This document shows positions 1-6,068 of a stretch of DNA of 7,297 nt, piece after piece. The stretch covers positions 1-7,297 of the forward strand of contig JASGCG010000078.1 of the NCBI GenBank assembly GCA_030054235.1, written 5' to 3'. Numbering within the stretch: the first letter of the stretch is position 1; each line of letters begins with the position of its first letter. The notes beneath the pieces are model-generated. The model did not search any database. It worked only from the letters and a program-made list of their open reading frames with translations, and had not been told where the DNA came from. A program made the position numbers and the translations under genes. Source of the stretch: Bacteroidia bacterium. GTDB taxonomy: Bacteria > Planctomycetota > Phycisphaerae > Phycisphaerales > SM1A02.

Positions 1-366
1 AAGCAGCGCACCGCCGAGGATGATCGGCAGCGCCACGCGGGGCAGGCTGATGCCGGCCGCCATCATCGCCACGAGTTCGCGGTTGCGGTGCAGTTGCGCG
101 AGCGTGAAGCCCATCGCGCCCACCGCGACCAGCCCGGCGAGGTACTGGTACATCTGGAAGATGCGCGGACCGTGGAAATCGGCCACCGCACGAATGATGC
201 CGAGCAGGCTGGCCTCGCCATCGGGGCTTGCCGCGCGTGCGGCTTCGACGAACTTCTGGGCCTGCACGATCGTGTCGACCGAGACGGCGAACACGAACAA
301 CAGCAGGAAGATCACGGCGAAGTTGCCGAGGAACCGCAGGAGGATGGTCCGGTCCAGGATCCGCAT
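1..366 (-). CDS. LptF/LptG-family LPS export permease, N-terminal part (runs off window)
   Basis: This is the first 122 residues of an inner-membrane permease of the YjgP/YjgQ (LptF/LptG) family. In the family, LptF and LptG pair with the LptB ATPase to pull LPS out of the inner membrane and feed it to the periplasmic Lpt bridge. The translation begins MRILDRTILLRFLGNFAVIF and shows TM1 at about residues 12-34 and TM2 at about 73-92. The family signature follows: N-R-E-L-V-A-M-M-A-A-G-I-S at residues 95-107, then a third hydrophobic segment starting at about 111. The start is ATG at 366-364. A GAGGTG ribosome site lies 3 nt upstream and overlaps the TGA stop of the preceding permease gene, so the two are probably coupled. 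The coding sequence is open to base 1, so the periplasmic domain and TM4-6 are missing only because the window ends. It could be either LptF or LptG; the order after a first permease would fit LptG. Confidence 0.88.
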   Translation of the reverse strand, partial: MRILDRTILLRFLGNFAVIFLLLFVFAVSVDTIVQAQKFVEAARAASPDGEASLLGIIRAVADFHGPRIFQMYQYLAGLVAVGAMGFTLAQLHRNRELVAMMAAGISLPRVALPIILGGALL

Positions 367-373
367 GGCCACC

Positions 374-2017
374 TCAGTGCACCGCCACCTTGCGCCACGC
401 CCACCACACGATCCCAGCTACGGCAGCGTTGCCCGACCACATCACGAGGAAGCCCCACACCAGCTCACCGTCACGCATCGAGTGCTGGCCCGAGTTGATG
501 AGCAGGATGTCGATGATCGCCGGCACGAACGCGATCGCGTAGACGAGCAGCGGGCTCGATCGACGCATCTGCACGGCGAGCACGGCGCCCATGAGCAGGA
601 GCAGCGGCGCGCAGACCGCCTGCGCCAGGCGCATCCATGCGTGGGCTGTTGCCTCCCAGACGACTTCGCGGCGAAGCTTGGCCCACGAACCAGCCGTTGA
701 TCCGATCGCCTTGGCGATCGGCCCGAGCAGCGCCGTGTTCTGCGAGGCCGCCATTGCCTCGTCCTCGAGCGCGTCCGCCGTCATCGCGGCGGCCGGCAGC
801 GTCATGTCGGGGCGAACACCGTCGAGCGTCTCGGGCCAGCTCGCCGAGAGCCCCTCGACCGTGGGCTTGATCAAGGTCACCGTCAGTCGCACGGCGGTGG
901 ATGCATCGTCGCCACGCTCGAGCGGCGCAAGCTCGAACCGCGCCGAGGCTCCCCGGCCGCGACGCAGCAAGCGCCCGTCCTGGCTCTCCTCGATGATGAC
1001 CGAGCCACCGGGCGCGCCGACGGCCTGCCCCGCCTGGATTCCCGCGGCGCGCAGTTCGTAGCGGCGGCCAGAACGATCGTCGACGAAGGGCACCGCGATG
1101 CCGCGCCGAAGCTGCGCATCGGCGAGCGCCAGGGCACGGGCGCTGCGCACCATGCGCGCGATCTCGGCCCGGCGCTGCGCGCTGTCGCCGCTCACGTCGG
1201 GATTGCGCATCATCGACACGAGATCGATGAGGTTCGCCATGTTGGGGCTGCGTTCCGAGGCGCTCTGCACCTCGACCGCGTCGGGATTCGCCTCGGGCAC
1301 GAAGGCGACCGTGCCATCGAGCAGGCGGACGACGTTCACCTGCCGCATGGACGCCTTCATGAGCAGCCGCGACTGGCCTGCGCGGCCCTCGACGCGGTAG
1401 AGGTCGACGACCGCCGACTCGGCGACGAATTCGGTCTCGGGCACGCCACCGGCACCGAATTCGACGGCGACCACGCCCCGCATGCCGATGCGGTCGGCCA
1501 CGCCGACGGGCGCATCGAGCAGTTCAGCCTGATCGGCATAGACCATCATGCGGCCGGCGTTGAAGGCCTTGCCGTCGCGCACGGTCGCCACGAAGACCGC
1601 GGCGGCATCCTGCGTGATCACCGACTTCATCGCGGCCCAGAACGGCGGAATGACCGCGTTCACCAGGATCGCCATGATGATCGCGAGCGCCACGCCCAGC
1701 ACCACGTGCGGCCTGAAGATGCTGCGGTAGCTCAGCCCCGACACGCTCATCGCCAGGAACTCGTTGTCCGAGACCATGCGGTGCGTGACCAGCGTGGCCG
1801 CGAATCCGCCCGCGAAAGGCAGCGCAAACTGGAGCATGGGCACGGTGGCGAGGGCCACGTACTTCGCCACCCCGAGCGGACCGAGCAGGTTCTGCGCGAG
1901 CGGGCGGATGACCGCACCGAACGCCACCACGATCACCATGACGGTGGTCGTCAGCACGAGCACCTTCGCGATCTCCGCGATCACGTGCCGGACCAGGATG
2001 CTCGAGTCGGTGCGCAT
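374..2017 (-). CDS. LptF/LptG-family LPS export permease with enlarged periplasmic domain
   Basis: This is a 547-residue inner-membrane permease, the probable partner of the next gene in an LptB2FG-type LPS exporter. TM1 lies at about residues 16-37, TM2 at 54-77 and TM3 at 103-125. The family loop motif is present between TM2 and TM3 as S-D-N-E-F-L-A-M-S-V-S-G (83-94). TM4 (about 462-484), TM5 (489-509) and TM6 (518-541) close the protein, which ends in a basic tail. The large segment between TM3 and TM4, about 330 residues, is periplasmic by family topology. Its first part (about 140-235) is beta-rich, as expected for the jellyroll domain. A charged helix-like stretch (about 274-303) and a second beta-rich stretch (about 318-395) follow. 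E. coli LptF and LptG are only about 360 residues, so this copy carries roughly 180 extra residues. The ATG start lies 8 bp after the regulator's stop and has only a weak Shine-Dalgarno match; the N-terminus with TM1 right after it supports the choice. Confidence 0.87.
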   Translation of the reverse strand: MRTDSSILVRHVIAEIAKVLVLTTTVMVIVVAFGAVIRPLAQNLLGPLGVAKYVALATVPMLQFALPFAGGFAATLVTHRMVSDNEFLAMSVSGLSYRSIFRPHVVLGVALAIIMAILVNAVIPPFWAAMKSVITQDAAAVFVATVRDGKAFNAGRMMVYADQAELLDAPVGVADRIGMRGVVAVEFGAGGVPETEFVAESAVVDLYRVEGRAGQSRLLMKASMRQVNVVRLLDGTVAFVPEANPDAVEVQSASERSPNMANLIDLVSMMRNPDVSGDSAQRRAEIARMVRSARALALADAQLRRGIAVPFVDDRSGRRYELRAAGIQAGQAVGAPGGSVIIEESQDGRLLRRGRGASARFELAPLERGDDASTAVRLTVTLIKPTVEGLSASWPETLDGVRPDMTLPAAAMTADALEDEAMAASQNTALLGPIAKAIGSTAGSWAKLRREVVWEATAHAWMRLAQAVCAPLLLLMGAVLAVQMRRSSPLLVYAIAFVPAIIDILLINSGQHSMRDGELVWGFLVMWSGNAAVAGIVWWAWRKVAVH

Positions 2018-2025
2018 GGGTGCGA

Positions 2026-3411
2026 TCAGCGCAGGCCGTAGTCCTTGATCTTGCGGTAGAGCGTGCGCTCCCCGATGCCCAGGAGCTGGGCGGCCTGCTC
2101 CCGGTTGCCCTGCGTGCGCGCCAGCGTCTGGCGAATGGCTTCCTTCTCGAGCTGCGCCATGTCGATCCCGGCGAGCGCACCATCGGGCGCGGCGGCCCCG
2201 CCCTCGTCACGATCGGCAGCGCGAATCTCCTCGGGCACATCGCCCACGTCGATCGCATCGCCCATCGCCGTGACGACCATGCGATGCACGACCATCATGA
2301 GTTCGCGCACGTTGCCCGGCCAGTCATAGGCAACCAGTCGCATCATGGCGGCCTGCGACACCGGCATCGGCGCCCGACCGAGTTCCTTGGCGTACTTGCC
2401 GATGCCGTGGTTCACGAGCAGAGGGATGTCCTCGCGCCGCTCGCGCAGGCTCGGCAACCGGATCTCGACGCCCTTGAGGCGGAAGAAGAGGTCCTCGCGG
2501 AAGCGCCCCGCCGCGATCGAGTCGCGCAGGTCACGGTTGGTCGCACTCACGAACCGCACGTCGACCTTGCGCAGGTCGTTGCTGCCCAGACGGATCACGT
2601 CACCCGACTCGAGCACGCGCAGCAGCTTGGGCTGCATGGTCACCGGCATGTCGCCGATCTCATCGAGGAAGACGGTGCCCTTGTCGGCGTACTCGAAGAT
2701 CCCCTCGCGGTCCCGGTCCGCACCCGTGAACGCTCCACGGACGTGCCCGAAGAGCTGGTCCTCGAGCAGGCTCTCGGCCTGCCCGGCGGCATTGAACGTG
2801 ACGTAGCGCTTCTCCTTGCGCTTGGAGTGGCGATGGATCGCCGCCGCCACGAGTTCCTTGCCCGTCCCGCTCTCGCCCGTGATGAGCACCGGGATGGTGG
2901 ACGCAGCGACCTGGTGGATGGTGCGCAGGACCTGCTGGATCGCGGCAGATTGGCCCACGATCCCGTCGACGCCGTAGGCAGCGTCGAGTTGGGACTTCAG
3001 ACTTCGGTTCTGCTGGCGCAGCGCCACCGTCTGGGCAGCCCGCTGGACCAGATTCCGGAACACCACCAGGTCGAGCGGCTTCTCGATGAAGTCGTACGCC
3101 CCACCCTGCAGCGCCGCCTTGGCGGTCGGCACATCGCCGTGGGCGGTCACCAGGATCGTCTCGGCCTGCGGCTGGCTGGCCTTGGCCTGCGCCAGCACGG
3201 CGAGCCCTGCATCGGGCCGCTCCATGACCAGGTCGGTCACGATGACGTCGTACATCCCGCCCTGCAGTTCCTCGGCTGCGGCAGCCGCCGAGTGCACGAC
3301 CGTGCACACATGGCCCGGCTTGCGCAGCGCGTCGGCCATGGTCTGGGCGTGCTCGGGTTCGTCGTCGACGATGAGCACCTGCGCGCGCACCGTTTCGTCG
3401 TCCTTCGGCAT
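2026..3411 (-). CDS. NtrC-type sigma-54-dependent response regulator
   Basis: This is a 461-residue cytoplasmic transcription activator with three complete modules. The receiver domain (about 10-125) has the acidic pair D16-D17, phospho-acceptor D60, T89 and K111. The AAA+ domain (about 150-385) has Walker A GESGTGKE (179-186), the sigma-54 contact loop GAFTGA (226-231), Walker B ending F-L-D-E (248-251), the arginine-finger region FREDLFFRL (304-312) and W-P-G-N-V-R-E-L (364-371). A Fis-type helix-turn-helix lies at about 436-458. In this family, phosphorylation drives oligomerisation and ATP-dependent opening of sigma-54 promoters. The intact GAFTGA loop argues for real sigma-54 contact. 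It heads an apparent operon with two LPS-export permeases and is divergent from murC. No kinase is visible, so its input is unknown. ATG 3411 has no obvious ribosome site. In-frame GTG at codon 8 has AAGGA about 10 nt upstream and is an alternative start, leaving the receiver intact. It resembles NtrC, AtoC and ZraR, but the targets cannot be named. Confidence 0.95.
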   Translation of the reverse strand: MPKDDETVRAQVLIVDDEPEHAQTMADALRKPGHVCTVVHSAAAAAEELQGGMYDVIVTDLVMERPDAGLAVLAQAKASQPQAETILVTAHGDVPTAKAALQGGAYDFIEKPLDLVVFRNLVQRAAQTVALRQQNRSLKSQLDAAYGVDGIVGQSAAIQQVLRTIHQVAASTIPVLITGESGTGKELVAAAIHRHSKRKEKRYVTFNAAGQAESLLEDQLFGHVRGAFTGADRDREGIFEYADKGTVFLDEIGDMPVTMQPKLLRVLESGDVIRLGSNDLRKVDVRFVSATNRDLRDSIAAGRFREDLFFRLKGVEIRLPSLRERREDIPLLVNHGIGKYAKELGRAPMPVSQAAMMRLVAYDWPGNVRELMMVVHRMVVTAMGDAIDVGDVPEEIRAADRDEGGAAAPDGALAGIDMAQLEKEAIRQTLARTQGNREQAAQLLGIGERTLYRKIKDYGLR

Positions 3412-3427
3412 GGGTGGAGTGTATGGA

Positions 3428-3465
3428 CTCCGGCGAGGGACAATCGTCGATGCACGGCGCCGGAG
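3428..3465. repeat. 8-bp inverted repeat with 22-bp spacer, possible operator
   Basis: The arms CTCCGGCG (3428-3435) and CGCCGGAG (3458-3465) are perfect inverted repeats, with centres about 30 bp apart, close to three helical turns. They lie 17-54 bp upstream of the regulator's ATG. A smaller dyad, GGAGT (3416-3420) / ACTCC (3427-3431), overlaps the left arm. The position would suit an autoregulatory site. In GC-rich DNA, however, an 8-bp pair within 195 bp can readily occur by chance, so the functional reading is only inference. Confidence 0.25.
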
Positions 3466-3576
3466 CGAGCCGATGAAGCAACGTCAGGCGTGCACGGAAC
3501 CCCGGCACTTGGGTACGATCGAACGACGTCGGGAACGGATGCCCGGCGGATGCACTCAAGGCACGAGTCGTGGTTC

Positions 3577-3600
3577 GGAAGGCGTGGCCAGGAAGGCGTG
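3577..3600 (+). repeat. 10-bp direct repeat in the murC leader, including its ribosome site
   Basis: GGAAGGCGTG occurs twice, at 3577-3586 and 3591-3600, separated by GCCA, giving a 14-bp period. The second copy carries the purine-rich AGGAAGG (3590-3596), the most likely Shine-Dalgarno for the murC ATG at 3607, 10 nt downstream. Its own GTG (3598-3600) is in frame with murC and is a possible but very tightly spaced alternative start. The first copy is out of frame with murC. It may be a local duplication, a protein-binding pair or a standby ribosome site; the sequence alone does not decide. Confidence 0.45.
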
Positions 3601-3606
3601 AATCGC

Positions 3607-5115
3607 ATGCGGAGCGAAGCAGCTGGGCAGTGTGGCTCGGGCACGGCGCCATCAGCGTCGACCGATCCGGTCTTCGGCGGAAAGCGCGTCCATTTCATCG
3701 GAATCGGTGGCTCCGGCATGAGCGGCCTTGCGCAGCTCCTGCAGCGCCGCGGCGCACGCGTGAGCGGTACCGACCAGTCCTGGAGCGAGGTGCTCGATCG
3801 GCTTGGCGGTGATGGCATCACCGTCTCGGTCGACGCGCAGCCGACCGAGCTGCCGGCGTGCGACCTCGTCGTCGCCAGTGCCGCCGTCAAGGACCACCAC
3901 CCGTTGCTGCAGGCAGCGCGCCGCCGGGGCGTCGAGGTCCTGAACTACGCGCAGGCGCTCGGTCGCGTGATGATCGGCCGCACCGGCATCTCGATCGCCG
4001 GCACCCACGGGAAGAGCACGACCACCGGCATGCTCGCGCACGTGCTGATCACGGCCGGGATCGATCCGAGCTTCATCGTTGGGGCGACCTGCAGCCAGAT
4101 CGGCGGCGGGAGCCGCGTGGGCACCGAGCGCATTCCTGCGGGTTCGCTCGCCGGCGCGCCCGGCGTCATGGTCGCGGAAGCGTGCGAGTACAACCGCTCC
4201 TTCCACAGCCACCGCCCCACGCTCGCCCTGATCAACAACATCGAGGAAGACCACCTCGACTTCTACACCGGCGGACTCGATGAGATCATTGCGTCGTTCA
4301 ACGCGTTCGCCGCGCGGCTGCCCGACCGCACGCAAGGCGGGCGGTTGCTCATCGCGCACGATGGCGCGCACCGCCGCCGCGTGACCGCTGGGCTGGCCTG
4401 CGCCGTGAGTTCCTTCGGCTTCGCGGCCTTGGCGGACTACCGAGTGCAGTTCGACGCCCAGACGCGCGAATGCAGCGTGTCGCACCGTGGGTCGGAGTTG
4501 CTGCGGTGGACGAGCCGGCTGCTGGGTGACCACAACGTGCTCAACTCCGCCGCCGCGGGCATCCTCGCCACGTGGGTGGGCGCCGAGCGCGCTCGCATCG
4601 AAGAGGGTCTCTCGACCTTCGGCGGCGTGGACCGCCGGCTCCAGCACATGGGCGATCGCGCTCTTGCCACCGGCGGCACGGCGCGTGTGTACGACGACTA
4701 CGGCCATCATCCGACCGAGGTCGATGCCACGCTGCGCGCCATCCGCGCGGGGCTGGCGCCCACACGGCTGGTCTGCGTCTTCCAACCGCATCAGCACAGC
4801 CGCACGCGCCACCTGCTCGATGAGTTTGCGCAGTCCTTCGGGCACGCCGACATCGTGCTGGTGCCCGACATCTACTTCGTGCGTGACAGTGCAGAAGACG
4901 CGCAGAGCGTGTCGAGCGGCGATCTCGTCGCCAAGTTGCGCGAGCGCGGCGCGCAGGCCTGGCACATCCCGTCCTTCGAGGGCATCGTGGATCGCCTCGA
5001 CCAGATCGCCCAGGATGGCGACCTCGTCGTCGTCATGGGAGCCGGCCCGGTGTGGGAGATCGGCCGTGACTGGCTCGCGCGCTCCGCTGCACCGGCGACC
5101 GGGTCCACGCCGTGA
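3607..5115 (+). CDS. murC: UDP-N-acetylmuramate--L-alanine ligase
   Basis: MurC is the cytoplasmic ATP-dependent ligase that adds L-Ala to UDP-MurNAc, the first amino acid of the peptidoglycan stem peptide. The 502-residue protein shows the three Mur-ligase domains. The N-terminal UDP-binding Rossmann domain has GIGGSGM at 32-38. The central ATPase domain has GTHGKSTTT (132-140), the E-A-C-E-Y signature (191-195) and DHLDFY (215-220). The C-terminal domain has YDDYGHHPTE (362-371) and QPHQHSRT (393-400). The DDYGHHPTE and HQHSRT motifs favour MurC over MurD, E or F. E-A-C-E-Y resembles the Firmicutes-type MurC rather than the E-A-D-E-S of E. coli. The ATG start at 3607 follows AGGAAGG by 10 nt and leaves a Ser/Ala/Gly-rich extension of about 24 residues before the Rossmann strand; in-frame GTG at 3598 is possible. 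The frame stays open far upstream (to about 2020), but that part is antisense to the regulator and not coding. The gene overlaps murB by 4 bp. Confidence 0.95.
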   Translation: MRSEAAGQCGSGTAPSASTDPVFGGKRVHFIGIGGSGMSGLAQLLQRRGARVSGTDQSWSEVLDRLGGDGITVSVDAQPTELPACDLVVASAAVKDHHPLLQAARRRGVEVLNYAQALGRVMIGRTGISIAGTHGKSTTTGMLAHVLITAGIDPSFIVGATCSQIGGGSRVGTERIPAGSLAGAPGVMVAEACEYNRSFHSHRPTLALINNIEEDHLDFYTGGLDEIIASFNAFAARLPDRTQGGRLLIAHDGAHRRRVTAGLACAVSSFGFAALADYRVQFDAQTRECSVSHRGSELLRWTSRLLGDHNVLNSAAAGILATWVGAERARIEEGLSTFGGVDRRLQHMGDRALATGGTARVYDDYGHHPTEVDATLRAIRAGLAPTRLVCVFQPHQHSRTRHLLDEFAQSFGHADIVLVPDIYFVRDSAEDAQSVSSGDLVAKLRERGAQAWHIPSFEGIVDRLDQIAQDGDLVVVMGAGPVWEIGRDWLARSAAPATGSTP

Positions 5116-6068
5116 GCACCACCATGGATCGCCACTGGACGAGCCTCTTCAGCGACCTCGATGTCAAGGTGCAGGCCGATGCCCCGCTCGGGCCCCTCAC
5201 GTGGTTCGGCGTCGGTGGGTGCGCCGATGCGCTCGTCACGCCGCGCTCGCCCGAGGCGCTCGCCGAGCTCGTGCGCCGCTGCCGACATAACCAGGTCCGC
5301 GTGCGCGTGCTCGGATCCGGCGCGAACCTGCTCGTCGATGACGCCGGCGTCGAGGGCGTCGTCATCAGCCTCGCGGATCCCTCGTTCACTTCACTCGAGG
5401 TGAACACCGAAGGCGGCATCGAGCTCATGAAGGTCGGTGCAGGCCATGACCTGATGAAGCTCGTGACCGAGTGTGCCCGCCGCGGACTCGCGGGGATCGA
5501 AGGCATGACGGGCATCCCTGCGCAGGTGGGCGGCGCCCTCGCGATGAATGCCGGTGGGCGCTACGGCGAGATCGGCGATGCCGTGCACGCGGTGGCCATC
5601 GTCCGGCCCGATGGAGCCTTGCGCGTCTACGCCAAGAGCGAACTGCACTTTGCCTACCGTCACGCCACGCTGCCCGAAGGGGTGATCGCGTGGGCGACCT
5701 TCTCGATGCGCGAGGAGAATCCGGTCGAGGTGCGCGCTCGGGTCCGGGAGTACATGGCGTACAAGCAGTCGGTCCAGCCGATGTCCAACAGCGCTGCCGG
5801 CTGCATGTTCAAGAACCCCGTCGATCCCGGGACGAGCCAGCGCGTCAGCGCGGGCAAGCTGATCGACGATGCGGGCCTCAAGGGACACCGCGTCGGCAAG
5901 GCGTTCATCAGCGACCGCCACGCGAACTTCTTCACGTGCGAGCCGGGTGCACGCACCGATGACCTTCGTGAACTCGTGCGGGTCGCCCAGAGTGCGGTGC
6001 GCGAGCGCACGGGGCTTGGGCTCGAGACCGAAGTGGTCTTCTGGAGCCGGCACGGAGACGGCGCATGA
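5112..6068 (+). CDS. murB: UDP-N-acetylenolpyruvoylglucosamine reductase
   Basis: MurB is the cytoplasmic FAD- and NADPH-dependent enzyme that reduces UDP-GlcNAc-enolpyruvate to UDP-MurNAc, the substrate of MurC. In the 318-residue product, the FAD-binding domain shows TWFGVGG (30-36), GSGANLLVDD (68-77) and GIPAQVGGALAMNAGG (134-149). Y182-R183 is the conserved Tyr-Arg of the active site. AAGCMFKNP spans 228-236 and the C-terminal L-E-T-E-V motif (304-308) supplies the conserved Glu. Length and the compact C-terminal region fit type II MurB. The proton-donor position, Ser in E. coli (S229), is Cys231 here; this is a known kind of substitution by chemistry, and the rest of the site is intact. 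The chosen GTG start shares GTGA with the murC stop, indicating coupling. ATG at 5124, codon 5, is an alternative; neither has a strong ribosome site. It overlaps ddl by 4 bp. Confidence 0.95.
   Translation: MSTTMDRHWTSLFSDLDVKVQADAPLGPLTWFGVGGCADALVTPRSPEALAELVRRCRHNQVRVRVLGSGANLLVDDAGVEGVVISLADPSFTSLEVNTEGGIELMKVGAGHDLMKLVTECARRGLAGIEGMTGIPAQVGGALAMNAGGRYGEIGDAVHAVAIVRPDGALRVYAKSELHFAYRHATLPEGVIAWATFSMREENPVEVRARVREYMAYKQSVQPMSNSAAGCMFKNPVDPGTSQRVSAGKLIDDAGLKGHRVGKAFISDRHANFFTCEPGARTDDLRELVRVAQSAVRERTGLGLETEVVFWSRHGDGA

Larger units (their letters stand above)
3412..3606. promoter_or_regulatory. Divergent intergenic region between the regulator/lpt operon and murC
   Basis: These 195 bp separate two outward-facing gene blocks and so should contain start signals for both. 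I see no strong consensus promoter. On the plus strand, TACGAT at 3514-3519 with TGCACG at 3491-3496 (17-bp spacer) is a weak sigma-70-like pair that could serve murC. On the minus strand, TACACT (3423-3418) sits 6 nt before the regulator's ATG, with TTGTCC (3443-3438) 14 bp further up. I did not find a convincing sigma-54 -24/-12 element (GG-N10-GC) for either direction. No RNA gene or extra small gene is supported. The repeats in this region are listed separately. Confidence 0.5.

Noticed and set aside
20..700. Plus-strand open frames opposite the two permease genes.
   Set aside because: They overlap clear membrane-protein coding on the minus strand across a gene junction; low-complexity composition and no motif.
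3500..3595. Sigma-54-like fragments in the divergent region, such as GGCAC at 3504-3508 (plus) and TGGCCAC with TTCC at about 3592-3578 (minus).
   Set aside because: Neither has the required GC of the -12 element at the right distance from the -24 GG, so they do not meet the sigma-54 promoter pattern.
2020..3606. An open frame on the plus strand runs continuously from 2020 into murC and would encode a 1031-residue fusion.
   Set aside because: The 5' half is exactly antisense to the well-supported NtrC-type regulator and has a composition typical of a shadow frame (rich in His, Arg, Asp, Leu). murC motifs begin only after 3690 and a ribosome site sits just before 3607.
3652..4965. A 437-residue open frame on the minus strand opposite murC.
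   Set aside because: It shows no recognisable motif, is fully antisense to murC, and is explained by scarcity of stop codons in GC-rich DNA.
3607..5115. Possibility that the ligase is Mpl (murein peptide ligase) rather than MurC because of the E-A-C-E-Y signature.
   Set aside because: The immediate murB and ddl neighbours, the DDYGHHPTE and HQHSRT motifs, and the similarity of E-A-C-E-Y to Firmicutes-type MurC favour MurC.
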